A stretch of 64,000 bases of DNA from Antitrichia curtipendula (Eukaryota > Streptophyta > Bryopsida > Hypnales > Leucodontaceae): NCBI GenBank assembly GCA_951230915.1, contig OX579635.1, positions 17,980,001-18,044,000 of the forward strand, read 5' to 3'. Both the position numbers and the translations under genes were made by a program. The notes below the pieces were generated by a model, which was not told where the DNA came from, searched no databases, and saw nothing but the letters and a program-made list of their open reading frames with translations. Positions 1 to 13,500 of this stretch are shown one piece after another (position 1 is the stretch's first letter; each line of letters begins with the position of its first letter).

Positions 1-2199
1 ATCTACTGGAGAGCCAAGGCAGTGACAGCACATGTTCCTGAATGTTCTGGAGTAACTTAGTCACAACTCATCATCAGCGTCTTCCCACATGCGTCACGTG
101 TTCGAATCCGCCGGACCGTACCCACTCCACCGTCGTCCTCTTCAGCATCTCCAATTCCTTTTACTTTTCTTTAAAACTAAAGGGACGAAAGCACGAGTCA
201 TCACTAGGCCTCAAAGAGTCAAAGCTCGATCAAGCTTCATCACAGCCATAGTTCAGTTCTCCGTCAGAATAAATCGTCCAACTTTGGATTCCATTCCCCA
301 TCGCAATGCACAAACCGCCGCTGCAAATTATATTAAAGCGCCACTGACGACTTCGCGAGAATTGATGGTGCACGGCTCTCTCTCTCTTGCAAATCTTTCT
401 GCAACTTTTCTGGCGGAGTAGTACGTTAGTGGCCACCCAGCCTGCATGTCCAGGACCCTGCTACTAGTACAGCACTTGCATGGGATCTCGCAGTCTCATT
501 CGTTGCTGAGGTCGCGGAACGACGACCAGATCGAGTCCAGCGAAGAGGATATGCTCCCTGGAGAAAAGGATATGCACAAGGCCGGCCTTCTTCCGAATCG
601 AACCAAGCCCAGCTAGCTTCACGAGGAGATGCAATCAGCTGGAATGCAGGTGGAATTGAAATCGCGCTGCTAGCGTTGTGGGTTTTCTTTTCTTGGGGTG
701 AATTTTGCTGGGAGTGGTTTTAATTTGAGTTGTAGAGCCGCGCAGCTTGAGTGAAAGTGGCTGTTGGGAGGTAAATTGGAAGTACGCATCTTCCGTTCGG
801 TGGGAGTGGGGCGGTGATGCAGGGTTCAGGGTTCAGGGTTCAGGGTTTAGTGGGAAAAGCATGATTCAGGAGTGCGCGTGGGTTTGGGTTCAGTTTGTTT
901 GAGAATAAAACTTCAGGTATGTGAGTCACCTTCGGCATCTGCCACATCTGAATTCGTCCTGTGCACTCCAGGGGCTCCTTGCGTGTTGACGGTTTAGATT
1001 TTCAACACGTTGCGTTTATCACTTGGTTTTAGATTTTTGGATGGAGAGGTTGATTATCTGAATGTGGGGCGACGGGGTGATTGACAATTTGCTTTCTTTA
1101 TTAAACTGGGTTAGAGAGTTCAACAATTCTGACTTGTTAGAGGTGGCTTACTTCAAGTTTCTCAGTTTGAGCCTTGGCCAGCGGAGTGCTTTGAACTGAG
1201 GGACCATTAACTTACCACATTTATAAAACCTAAACTGGAATTCATGATGAGAAGTTGATTGCTGTGGGAGGCTTGACCACTCCCCCTATCAATATGGAGG
1301 AGGAATGGAGGAGAATGGTCTATTCATCATGTCTGGAGGTGAAATCTAGGTCCTTGCAGTTTAGTAAGTAGTGTGACCCACTTGTCTTAGTTTGGAGTTC
1401 TTCTTCTTTGGAGGTGATGACTATAGCGATTGTTCATATCATTGAAGGGGAATCGGTTATGGAACTCAATCAATTACTTTGAGTCTTTCAAGCCTCGGTA
1501 GTAGTTACTGAAAGATAGGTATGAGTGCTTATGTCTTGGGGGAGCCACAATTGTCTTCTACTTAGGCGGGCATCACTAGTGTCAGAACTTGTTTCCGGCT
1601 CCAATTCGGAGCTTCCTATCAGTCTTATAACTTTCTTTGCTAAATTTTGGCCCTTTGCCAAGTCTTCTGTGACATACAATTTTTAACTCAAGAAATATGT
1701 GTTGGAGGAGTATAAGACTTGTCTCCAAGTCACAATCTTTTCTTTTCTTTTGATCTTCATTGAGCTTGGGCTATGTTTGTTCTTTAGGAGACCCTCTTAA
1801 AATTCAAACTCTAGCATAGCAACGCAAAGAGCAAGTTTTGTGTGGGTTTTCCCATGCCGCTTAGGGTTCAATCACAAATTTAGGAAATAGAGGTTTCTAT
1901 GAATTGATCTCATGCACCCAGCTTTGATCTCACTGGCCTCAATACTACCGCTCTTCCCGCTTACGGTATTGATAAAATTATCAATTGAATAAATCAATCT
2001 TTATAGTTTGCATTTCCATCTCTAGAATATGACATGCATCCCCAACCTCTAACAATGTGTTATCCACAAGTCTATTTGAATTGCCAGCTAACTCTGACGC
2101 GCGTTGGTGTTCTGTAGGTAGTGAAACGAGAGTTGAAATGAAATTGGAGCAACGTTGAATTGGGTGGAAGTTTGACGGTGGTTTAGATAGCTAGTAGCT
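1..2199. other. 5' flank of the transporter gene; no coding region seen
   Basis: The first kilobase is visibly richer in G+C than the interior of the window and contains no recognisable open frame. A strong splice donor (CAG followed by GTATGTGAG) at 914-925 and an acceptor-like TTCTGTAG ending at 2117 suggest that part of this stretch is the 5' untranslated leader of the transporter gene, interrupted by an intron of about 1.2 kb (917-2117). That is inference from splice signals only. The short frames within 42-436 and 1488-1679 match nothing I recognise. Confidence 0.4.
820..847. repeat. Interstitial telomere-like repeat, four CAGGGTT units
   Basis: Four perfect consecutive copies of CAGGGTT occupy these positions and are followed by TAG. 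They differ by one base per unit from the plant telomere heptamer TTTAGGG. The run is short and lies in the putative leader of the transporter gene, so it may be a microsatellite or a telo-box-like promoter element rather than a telomere relic. Confidence 0.8.
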
Positions 2200-5100
2200 A
2201 TGGAAGTGGATCACTTGAATGCACCTTTACTGAAGAGCAACAACAATGAAGAGTTGTCTAGAAATGACAGTCTCGTTGAGCAGCACCTTGTGTATGAGAA
2301 GTTGTCCATTGACAACATGCTCTCCAAGTACGTGGGGGACTTTGGCTTGGCCCAATTGGTGCACTTCGTAATAGTGAGCCTTGCGTGGTGTCTGGAGGGC
2401 TTGCACACCTTCGTCATGATCTTCGCCGACAAGGAACCAGAGTGGCAATGTCGACCCTCTGAAGACTCCGACTTGCCATTTTATTCCTTTGCCTCTAATT
2501 CAACTGGTGCACTTCCTAATTTTTCAATTCTAATCTAGTTATATTTGTGATGATTTGCTACTAGAATACAATTCCATGTCTTAGAGCCTTATCTGCTTCC
2601 AAGTGACCTAGTTAACCCTAAGCACTAACCCCTAAGCGTTGTGAAGTCATATTGCGGATGATGAATAGAGTGTTTCAGTGTTTTGTCCAAAGAACTTTTC
2701 ATAATTCATCAAAATAGTACTTGAATTTTAAGAAACAAAGTTCCACTGTGACCATTTGATGAAATTGAGATATAACATATTTGTACAATGAGACTAATAT
2801 ACCTTGCGTTGTTGCCATAATATAATAATATAAAATAAAAGTAATTTTCTAAATTTTTATTCATAAAAACTTCAAAATTCATTATGTTGTCTACCACAAA
2901 ACAAAGTATGTATACCCGTCCTCATAGAGAACTTTCTAAATGTACCAAGAACGGGACCGTGGGATGCATGGTTCTAGAGATCTCACTTGAACAAACAAAA
3001 CAAACATCCTTATTTAAGGGAGTTAAGGAATGTCTGGTAAAAATATGCAAATTTTTAAAGAAGATTCAAATATTAAAGTGTTAAAAGTACAACTATGTTG
3101 AATGATTTTTCATCATGTTGGTCTCAAGACCAAAGTTATTCTTCTTCTGTAATGATTGAATTTTAAGCTCATTCATGACTGAGATACATCATTCATTTGG
3201 GCTCACAGACATGTCGACGTCATGCTCACCGTCATCGTCGCTATGCGCAATGGACCCCAACATATGGGAGTGGGTGGGAGGAAGAGGAATTTCAACTGTC
3301 TCTGAGTGGGGCCTTATCTGCGGACATGAGTACAAAGTTGGCCTAGCACAGTCAATATTCTTTGTGGGTGCTTTTATGGGTAAGCATCATGACCTCTCAG
3401 AACCGCAATGAATGTCCGGGAAGATCCGACTACTATTGTGAGAGTAGAGCAGCAAGATAGATTGCCCAAATCACCATCTCAAACTTGAACCTCACTGAAA
3501 ATTCTATGTGTTGTTAGGAATAGATGGGATAACCAAAGGCAATATAATGGGTGCATTACATTCTGGGTAATCTTTGTTGAACATTTATTGAATTGACTTG
3601 AGGAAGAATCTTGTACAACTTGTTTTGCAAGATTGAACGAATGAGAGCTATTAAAGTCTATGAGCTTTTGTCTTCACATGTGAGAGTATGTCAGAGTTTT
3701 TAGATTGATTGCTCTAATGAACTCTTTTCTTTACACTGTTCTCAAAGGTGCCATGCTACTTTTAGTGCTCAAGAATGTTATGTGACCACTGGCTATGGGT
3801 AATACACAAGAAGTTACAGACTTTTCTAAAATATTTACAGGACAATGAAAAATACAGACATAGGAAGGATTTATTGATCTCTGGGGACAAGATTTCCAAT
3901 TACAATCATTTACAAGTCTAATATCTATTTCAACGTTTACAAAGTAAGATGTTAAAGGCATACCATTACCAATCCTTGCACTTGGAGTGAGAGAATTGGA
4001 CACATGATTACGATAACTCAATCAATTGAGAAGTCTAAAGCAAAAATAAAAAGTGAATGTTGATGACGTTTGGGTGGACAGGTGCAGGGATATTTGGCCA
4101 TTTCTCAGACTCACGAGTAGGACGAAAAGGTGCCCTATTTCTAGCATGTTTAGGCACTGGGCTCATGGGTCTGATCACAGCCACGGCCAACAACTATTGG
4201 CTCTACGTAGGCTACCGTTGTTTAACCGGATTCACCTGTAGTGGCATCGGCTTGTCCAGCTTCGTCCTCGCTACGGAGCCAGTTGGCCCAACCAAAAGAG
4301 GTCCTGTGGGCATGTCGGCCTTCTACTTCTTTTCCATGGGAATTGTGATGTTATCGCCCTTGGCCTACTTCTCAGGCTCCTGGCGCCACCTCTACACCAT
4401 CACGTCCCTCCCCGCCCTCGTCTACTGCGCTTTAATCATGCCTACAGTGTGGGAATCTCCTCGTTGGTATGTAGTCCAAGGCCGCGTTGCCGAAGCTATG
4501 GACGTCCTGAGGGCATTCGCCACTCGGAATGGCAAGCAGATTCCCGAGGGCGTGGGCTTGAAGATCGAAAACCAAGAGGAAGATTCACTAGATATGGAAT
4601 CAGGGGAAGAAGAAAATGCTAGTTGTGTAAAAGCTGCTTCGGGGAGCTTGTGGATGGTGCTGAAAAATCCTACCACTCGACCCCGCATTCTGATTATGGT
4701 AGTGATTTGGTTGCTCACGGCAGCCGTGTATTATGGCATCAACTTGAACGTGGTCAACTTGGGGGCAAATCTTTACATTGGAGTTGTATTGAATGCCGTG
4801 ATCGAGTGGCCTGCATTTGCCATCACGGCGGTTTTGCTAGAACGCTTTGGGCGGAGGTCAATGTTAGCCTCAACTATGCTGTTGAGTGGACTTTGTTGCC
4901 TTGCTGGCAGCTTTCTATTTACTGAAACAGGTGGAGGCAGTGTTACACCTGGTAATGGGTTGACTCCACTACGAATGCAATTGTATGTTCTAACACCGCA
5001 TGAACAGTTGAATGGTGTGATTCTTGTTGGAGGAGCTGGTGTGGGGTTGTACAAAGTGTTGAGAATTATGTGTAGCGTGGTGGGGATATTTGGCATGGCT

Positions 5101-5385
5101 GGGACGTATAATTTGATCTATATTTACACGTCAGAGCTTTTCCCTACTGTGGTGAGGAATGCGGCACTAGGGCTTACTACTCAAGCTGGAGGAGTGGGCT
5201 CCATTATTGCACCGGCAGTGGTCATTTTAGGGCGGTACAACTCAGCTCTTCCTTTTGGTATTTTTGGAGTAATGGCAATAGTGGGAAGCGCTCTGTCATT
5301 GGGGCTTCCCGAGACTATGCACCAATCCATCTTTGAAACTCTGGAGGGCCTTGATAAAGGTGAGTCTTTAAGGTCTGCCGATTAA
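2200..5385 (+). CDS. Organic cation/carnitine transporter (OCT)-like MFS protein, three exons
   Basis: CDS model: exons 2200-2506, 3209-3379 and 4082-5385, giving 593 residues with GT-AG introns and in-frame phase-1 joins. The protein is a 12-helix major facilitator of the plant OCT type in the sugar/organic-ion transporter superfamily, expected to move organic cations or carnitine-like solutes across the plasma or vacuolar membrane. Family landmarks: an acidic N-terminal tail and first helix with LHTFVMIFADKEPEW (exon 1); STVSEWGLIC at residues 131-140; the MFS loop motif GHFSDSRVGRK at 165-175; ESPRW at 284-288; YIYTSELFPTVVRNAALG in the second half; and LPET near residue 570. The start ATG was chosen because it precedes the conserved N-terminal block with an open frame. 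Odd feature: a loop of about 45 residues (442-486) rich in Gly/Thr/Leu interrupts the usually compact region before VVGIFGMAGTYN. It could be a retained in-frame intron. Substrate is not deducible. Confidence 0.88.
2507..3208 (+). other. Intron 1 of the transporter gene
   Basis: The intron runs from GTGCAC at 2507 to CTCACAG ending at 3208. Joining codon halves G and AC restores an Asp and continues into the conserved DPNIWEW / STVSEWGLIC block. The interior is AT-rich and holds no recognisable insertion apart from two TAACCCTAAG-like strings near 2613-2635 that resemble, but do not amount to, the ends of the TTAA elements found elsewhere. Confidence 0.75.
3380..4081 (+). other. Intron 2 of the transporter gene
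   Basis: The donor GTAAGC at 3380 and acceptor GGACAG ending at 4081 join FMG to AGIFGHFSDS, the usual spacing in this transporter family. The alternative acceptor GTGCAG six bases downstream would delete conserved residues and was not used. A minus-strand open frame inside (3731-4021) shows no similarity I recognise. Confidence 0.85.
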
Positions 5386-5880
5386 ACTAGTGTGTGTGTC
5401 GTTCCTTGTAGAGAAGCAAAGGCATTGAAATGACACGATTTTGCAGAGTCCAGGAGACTCTTCACAAACCTTAGAATTGTTAGTCAATTTAGACATTGGC
5501 CTATTTATATTATTATGGGGTAAATATCATGAAGAACCAAACCATAGGGAGCTTTAACATCTTCTATGCAAAATTGAATCACATATATTTTTGGCATTTC
5601 TTTCATTGCTCTCATTTCTCTGCATTGAAGAAATTCTTCTTATGAATGTATACTCTATTGACGATAGTATCTAGTTGCAATATGCTTGTTGTCACTTAGT
5701 GGATTTGTAATAGTTTTGAGTTCAAAGTGAAACTGGTTTGCCTTTCTTGAACCCCTCAAGGACGAGATCCATTGCCAATTGTCAAACATCATGTATGAGC
5801 TCAATGTATTTGATTATGAATCCTATATTTTTATTGCTGAAACTATGAAACTAAATTTCAAGTAATAAAATTTGATCGCA
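5386..5880. other. 3' flank of the transporter gene
   Basis: AT-rich sequence following the TAA stop. It probably contains the 3' untranslated region. AATAAA-type signals occur only far downstream, near 5865, and no compact polyadenylation site is evident by eye. No coding frame was seen. Confidence 0.35.
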
Positions 5881-8730
5881 AAACAATTTGACTTCATTGC
5901 AAAGGAGTATGGGACTAGTTATATGACATGTAATTGAATACCTCAAGCTACAAAATACAAGCAATTGTATAAAATGAAGAAATGGACAAAGGAACTAATT
6001 AGCAACTAGAGCCAATATTTCTTCTTTTGCAACAAATTCCAACTACAAATAGCACTTATACATTTATTCAAAGAGATCATTCAATAAGAGATCAAACAAA
6101 ATGTTGAGATGCTAGAGCATGCTTTTGTATATAATCCAAAAATATAGACAAGGAAGGATGTCAGAGTGGCTACAAAAGGATTTTGGATTGGAATGATGAG
6201 GATTCAGGGAGAAAGGAGGCCAAGAGAAATGTGGATGGAAAGATGAGACATGAAGTGACAAAGGAAAAAGTTACGTCCAAGCAAAATTTGTCCCTTGAGC
6301 TGATTTCAAAGGAAATTTTAAAGGAAATTGCCTTCCTATTTATAAATCATTGTCTTCTTTTTGTGGAGGCAAGAAGGTGACCATTAAAAGGAAACAATTA
6401 ATTCGACTCACAAGGACAATTCAACCTAGGAGGTAAGCTTAGTGATAAATGCCACTTAGAATTGTGGAGACTACTCGAGCAAAAGATCTTGGCTTAACAC
6501 TAAGTGTCAAGAAACTCTTAGCTAATAGTCCTTGTTTATCATTGCTAGATATCATTGTCTTTTTTTGAACTCTTGATCAAAATTAATATTAAATGGAGGG
6601 GCTCAACTGTCCCCATCCTTGGACATTGACGCTTGGCCAAATAAATAATGGAGGGGCTCAATGGTCTCCATCCTTAAACACCAACACACGGCCAAAACAA
6701 ATAATGGAAGGGTTCAATGGTCTCCATCCTTGGACACCTATAAAGAGACAAAAGAATTAGTCGGTAGGGGACCAACTGACTCTATAGGCATGCCGAGACC
6801 ACATCAAGCCATTCTATGAGTATTGAGATGGATTCAAATATAGTAGGGCCAGCCAAGTCTTCTGCTAAGACCAAGTCACACTATTATATAAGTATTGAAG
6901 TGGATACAAATATAATAAGGCACTTACTAACTTTTTTGAGCAAGCTCATTGTATAAGTCAAACCGAGTATGATTAGATTATAATGAAGTTCCTCCAAATT
7001 CAACACTTCTCCAGATCTTTCAAGAATATACCAAAATGAGGACTCTCGCTCTCATTCCTTGAAGCTCGCAAGTGAGATACTTGATTGTAAGCTAGAAATA
7101 GACCAATTTATGACTATCACACCCAAATGAATTCTAGGACTTTCACTAGGGTGCACCAATGAGCATGAGTATAGATGCTCTTACAAGTGCAACATGTCAA
7201 GTGACTATTTTTCAAATAGAGATGCTAAATGATATTATTGTGAATGGTTTAGTCTACTGATAAGGTGTCCACAGGGTTAGTAATATTGTTATGTGATTTA
7301 CACCTAATATCACTATTAGAAAAAACAATAAACTATGAGACTATGAGAGATATTTAAAAAATTTAGTTCAAAAAACTCAAAATTAATAAACTCAAAATTT
7401 TTGAACTCAAGCAAGTGGAGAAAGTGGAAAGATCAATAAAAATGGAATTGGTGTAAAATTGTACACCACATTGAATAGTTTTATATTTGAAAAATTATTA
7501 TCTTTCTTAAATTACAATAAAAATGAATTGAAGAAAAATTATGCCATAGGAATATAGAGTTATATTTTACAACTTGCAAAAGATTGTATCTCATAAGCTA
7601 TCTAAAAGTGGCATGAAAAAGTTGAATTTAAAGGGGGAAAATTGCAATCAATTGACTTTGCAGTTGACTTCTATCATGAAACAATTTATCAAAATAAATG
7701 AGCAATACCCCTCATTTTTTGTAGGTCATCACTTCTAAAATCAAACAAATCGTGGATGAAATATGGAATAAGACACTTAAGACTATATAAATACAAGTAG
7801 CTTTCATAAAAATCTCAAGAACATGCATGTAAAACTTGCAATCAACCATGTGTACACTTATAGACATTGAGATTAATAAAACTATTGCTTAAATGTCATA
7901 GAAGATTGCACACAAGCCTATATAAGCATTGAAGAAAAATTTAGTTTGATTTTTTTGTAAACTATCTATATTTTTTTGGTCTTATATTTGAAAATTAAAA
8001 GTAGACACCTTTACTAAGTTCAAAGGCTCATTGTGCATTAATCAAACATATCTAGAGTCTTATAAAAAATTGAAGTTGAAGCTTTCAAAACTATTTGATA
8101 AACCTTAGGGTATCAACAAATGAATTCATAACATTATAAGTAACTTGGGGTGTCAACAAATTAGGTGTGTTTTGCTAATTATTGGAAGGAAAATTGGATC
8201 CATATTATTCAAAGTGCAATAAAAAAAAGCATCCTATGTCCAAAATTTCTAACATTAAGAGCATGTTTAGTTTAAGATAATTGTTCAACTATTCAAACTC
8301 TACCATGTTTATGGTTACAAACTAGTGTAATACATAAACAAAAGCATATAATATCATTCAATCAATAAACTCCACAACTATCCAAGAAGACTACAATTGT
8401 AAGTGAGCAATATCTATCAACTTATTCAACCCTCTATGACCATTCAAAAAGACCACAACCGCACGTGTACAATACCAATCAATTTTTCAAAATACCCAAA
8501 ATTATTCAAAGAGAACAAGACCATCAATGTTCAATACCTATCAATCTTTCCAATAAATCCATGAGAGGAGAAGAATATGTAATACAAAGAAGGTGTTTCT
8601 TAACCCTTAAATAATTGAGGCATGATTTTAGGCCATTTCCCACTATTTGGTAGGCCCTTCCATATACATTGTATGTTGAATTTTTATGAAATTTGTACCA
8701 GAGGTGTGTTTCACTACTAGCTTGATGCCT
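5880..8730 (+). repeat. Large dispersed repeat R, copy 1
   Basis: From GCAAAACAATTTGACTTCAT to ACTACTAGCTTGATG this stretch is colinear, with mismatches and small indels, to 19370-25640. Parts recur at 34990-36500, 40560-40930 and 49310-50780, and reverse-complemented at 17775-18240 and 33060-33850. It includes two or three local repetitions of a block containing GGCTCAATGGTCTCCATCC near 6595-6760. No frame longer than about 65 codons and no transposase-, integrase- or polymerase-like residues were found, so it is either non-autonomous or decayed beyond recognition. Confidence 0.75.
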
Positions 8731-9901
8731 AATTACTACGCAAAACATACTCGGGGAGGTCACTCTATGCATTTATACAACCCACATGTGGCAAGGATTT
8801 TGGACCCTCTATTTACTTCTTCAAATTTAAATAAAAGAACTAAAAATATGAGTAGATTTTTCTGCTTTGAAAGTTTACATTATGAATTATTGATAATTTT
8901 ATACATAAATTATAATTAGATACAAATTTTTGAAGTAAAAAGATACATTGTAAAGCTAAAAATATCACACCTCTATATTAAATAAGAAAAAATTGTTTAA
9001 AAAATACACAAAAAATTCTCAAAAATGAGTTTCTATTGAAAATTTATATTTCTTGAATATTGATGCAATGGTTGTCTAAATGTGTTCTCTATAAATACTT
9101 GAGTTGAAAAACATGTCATTTTAGTTCATTTTTCAACCTTCTCTAGAAATCATTTCATATATTATTTGAATTGAAGATTTTGGCAATAGAATCTTATAGT
9201 CTTGATTAAACAATGCTCAAAATTGTAGGCTAAAATTATAGTTTATTAAAAAATAAATAGGAGGTCAAAAGATCAATTAGCCGCACGTGGTGTACTATAG
9301 ATACACTAAGTGACCTCCCCGGGAAAACATATTGCTATGAGAAATTTCAATATGTTTCGTGAAATTTTTTTGGTCATCAATTTTGTTGCAAAAATTGAAG
9401 AAAATAAAAAACACAACCCAAATTATTTGAAATTATTGAAAGAGGTAAAAGTAGAAATGGAGATAATTAGTATGAAAATTTTTCAATAGTTTATTTTATT
9501 TTTTACATCCAAACAATTACAACAAAGACCTTGAAATCAAATTTGGCTATTAAGCCACATTTATCTTTTTTATTTAATTGATGCATAAAATTTTGATATT
9601 TTTTGCTAGTGAAAAAATATATTTTCTATTTATGTTGTTTTATTCCAAAACAATGATGGAAATATTTATGTATTTATTTATTTATTTATTTTCAAATTAA
9701 AGGTGGAAATAAATTTATATTCATTAGAATATATATTAAAATAATCTGGAATTTTTATTGTAAATGAAGGTTAGAATGAAAAACTTAATTTTTAAATTTT
9801 AATTTTAAATACATTTTTAAAGCAAAAAATATGAATGAAAAATTTAGTATATTGAATTATTTGGATTCTAACATATGGAGCTTAAAATCGCAATAATTCT
9901 T
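8731..9901. other. AT-rich intergenic stretch
   Basis: Very A+T-rich sequence with short homopolymers and a TATTTATTTATTTATTTATT run near 9670. No coding frame, RNA gene or clear element boundary was seen. A GACCTCCCCGGG string at 9313-9324 resembles GC-rich strings beside other repeat junctions (21280, 40176) and may mark an old insertion edge. Confidence 0.4.
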
Positions 9902-10594
9902 TTAATTCTTAAAGTCCCCTTGTCTCCTTCGGGGACAGAATAAATATCAGGCAGGCTCCTATGGTCTCAATATATACTAAATATAGAAAAATAGGAATTT
10001 TTTGGAATTTTTTGGTAAAGATAGGAAAATACACTAGCTTTTCAAAAATATAATTTTTATTTGAATTGGTATTTGGAAAAAAAGTTATGGTACAAAAAGT
10101 CTTTTTTTAAGTTCGGCAGGCAAAAAAACCCCTCAAAAAAACTTAAAATATGTTTTGTTTTGTATTAAATATATATATTATATTTTTATCTGCATGGAAA
10201 GCTTTGATTCATTCTATTTCGATTTATTAAGCAAAAATTATGGACAATTTTATTTTGTAGGCAATTAGAGCATCTTCTTGAAAAAATAACTTGTAGGATT
10301 CATTTCTGACCTCAATTTGCACATTTTCTAAAGGTGAAAGGGCCACATGGTTAAAATGTAGTTGAACTAGGTGCAAATTTTTTTATTTCCTCCACTTTAA
10401 ACGCAAATATCTTGCAATTTACACAATCAAAATTTGTAAAATTTCTTCCACGCATTCTTACACTATTATAATAGAAGATCTTGTAGTTAAATATGCAAAA
10501 AAAATGTTTTAAGTGTTTTTTTGCTTTTTGCTATAGAAATGACAGTTGTGAGTGTTTTTGGATGGAAAAATGGCCTTGGGACTTTAGGGGTTAG
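9902..10594 (+). mobile_element. TTAA-bounded non-autonomous element, subfamily A
   Basis: The left end reads TTAATTCTTAAAGTCCCC, a decayed form of TTAACCCCTAAAG. The right end is GGACTTTAGGGG followed by TTAG, one base from TTAA. A GTCCCC...GGGGAC palindrome lies just inside the left end. The interior is colinear with the better-preserved 61424-62360 copy, including the TATCTTGCAATTTACAC core near 10410. No coding capacity is present. Confidence 0.7.
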
Positions 10595-13500
10595 TTTTTT
10601 AAATTTTTCAAAATTTTAAGATGAAATAAAAAGAGATCTTGTCAAGCTTCATTTTCTTAATTTAAATCAAATTTGGTTAAAATGGTTAAATTATTGAAAG
10701 TTACAGTCAAAGTTGACCAAGGGGTATCCACTTTGGGGATGCATGGATCTTTAGGCCATTTAGAGGTTAAATGTTGGAGCTTCATGTGAATAGTTGATGG
10801 ACCACAATACACTAATTTTGTACAAATTATAATTTTAACCATCATACTTAGACAATACATATAGTAATAGTGACTACAGTGGCGGTAGTTGTTAGAGGAG
10901 TTCAAACCATTCTACTAATATATAGAAAAAAATCTTTTAGTGCATCTTCTTTTATTACATATTATGCAATAAGAGAGTTTGCAGACAATGGGTGGTCCTA
11001 AGCATGATTCAACATGGAAATCAGACTTAAATAAATGTGACCTCTCTAAATGTCTAAACCTCTATTAGTACATCTAAGAGAGGCTCTACCTATACAAGCC
11101 TATTCAGAAGCACTCTGCTTTAATCCCTTGACACTTGAGTCCTTTCTTGAATTTTTGCATATTTATTTTAATATCTTTATAAATATATATTATTTATTTC
11201 AATTTCATTCATACAAATAGTGTGATTTAAAAAAAGTCAAGAATTGGTTTGGATGAATGAGAAATTATGTGGTCAGAAAAGCTCTTGGAACATCTCTATT
11301 TATTGTCTAGATTTTGGACGTGAGAGCACTAAAGAGTTAATCTTGTTATGACATGTTGTGTCCTAAAAGTGTCTAATAGATGATAGAAAATCTTTCTATG
11401 TAAGGTAAAAATTTAGATGTTCATCCTTGAAGTTTTTGTGAAAATAGAAGGTCTTGTACAATAATTTGACCTTGAATGAGTGCTCTTGGATAATTTTTAA
11501 GCATAATGATTCAAACAATACCAAAAAAAGATGATTTCCACGGAGACCAATTCAATGTTCCAACTTCCAAGGTTAACATTGAAACGCTATTGAAGATACA
11601 AAAAGTCCTTTGGATGATTTTAGTTGAAACTATAGGATAGAAAAAATCCTTTTATCATCCAAATTGTTTGGAAGTTGCTTGAGTACATTTTTAATAAACA
11701 ATATTTTAAATTTCTAGATATAATATTATTGACTTTTTTGAAGAAGAAGGGGTCACTGCAAGAAACACCAGTTCTATTTTGAGTCACAATTGGAGTAATT
11801 TTTTCTCTTCCGCTGTAGCTTTTGAATCCCAAGTCCTAAGAATATGAAATTCTAATTGGATATGTCTAATTTGATGTTAATCAGACCCTTTATTTTTTTG
11901 AAATTAAAAAATGTATTCAAAATTTAAAAGTAAATTTTGATTACTTGTCACAATTTAAGGTTTAGGGGTTTTCACTATGTTAGGAGTACTCAAATTTAAT
12001 GATCTAGAGTTGAAAATTTTGTGGTCTATTGCCACACTAGGAGGGCATATGCCTACCAAAGGGCATTTAAAAATAAATTATTTTATGTCCTTTACATCTA
12101 TGTAAATAGAAGTCCCTTGCACAAGCATTTCTCAACATTAAAAATGGTTTCAAGATTATTCTTTCTATGAAATCTTGTCACTACAAAGTCCTTCCAAATG
12201 GCCAATTTTACCTTTTTTAATAAAAATATCCTATTTTTACAAATTAGTGTCTAGTTTCTTAAAAAATGTAGTAACTCTATTTTGTGAATAACTTTTTACC
12301 TAGATTTTTCTTGGATCTCAAATTTTGATGACATATTATCTTCAGTATTATACTAATTACATTTTTTTTTCTTTAATTTTTTTTTTCAACATGTCATAGT
12401 ACAACAAGTACTATGACAAATGCTACAAAAAACAGACAATGTTTCTTGCAATGACCCAAAGATCATCTTTGTAGTGTATTTTGGCTATCTCTTTCTATTT
12501 ACTATTGATATGAATTTAGCCATAAAATGATAAAAATGATATTTTTTAAATTTGAGTTCAACTAATGAAATGAAGCTTACCAAGTGAGTCTCTACTAATT
12601 GAAAAAGACGTAAATTTCAATATTTTGTAGTAGTATGAACTTTGGACCTAGATATAACAATGGTTGGGTGGTTTTCTAATTTTAGAGTAACACACTCACT
12701 TTGGTTTATACCATGACGTTATATACTATAATAATATGATATACATCTATGGTGAAAATTTCAGATTTTTTAAGGTACTTTCAATTTTTTCCCAAAAAAA
12801 TTTCAAATATTTATGACTCATAAAAGACATATAATTTCATCTCCAAAAAATAAATATAAATTTTTTAATACATATCCAGTTGCAAAATGGTAGCAAATAT
12901 AGAGATGGATAGATAGGATAGTGAGGCTTGAAATCAATGGTCATGAGTCCTTCCTCTTGAGCTTAATCCAATGCTTTGCAAATTTATGGTATCAATTCTT
13001 CATACTATTTTTTATTTTTTATTTTTTACACAAATAAAGGAGTCTTTTACTACAAGAGGATAAAAGTAGATGAATCTAGCCGCAAGTGGCCTGGGATGGG
13101 GTCTCTTCATACTATTTTAGCACAACAGCCTTAATCCTGAAAGGACAGACACTGTTTTCAAGCCTCAATGCCGATCACTTACTTTGTTGCCATTTTATAA
13201 CTAGATACGAATGAAAATATTTATATTTATTTTTCAATGATGAAATTACACGTCTTCTTTACTTCAATTTTTTTTTTTTTTTTTTTTGGAAGAAAATTGT
13301 GTTTTTTTGAGAAATTTTAATTCAAAAGTGAAGAAAAATCATGTCAAATAAAAAATTATTTCAAAAAATACGAAATTTAACCATGTATGTATATTATATT
13401 GATGAACATCATGGTGTAAATTGAATTTCCATATCATTCTATAATTAGAATTCAACGGACATTGAAAATACATCCAAAGTTCAAATTGCAATAAAATATT

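Noticed and set aside
2613..2635. TAACCCTAAG strings in transporter intron 1 as a TTAA element
   Set aside because: There is no matching opposite end and no internal family sequence, so the resemblance is too short.
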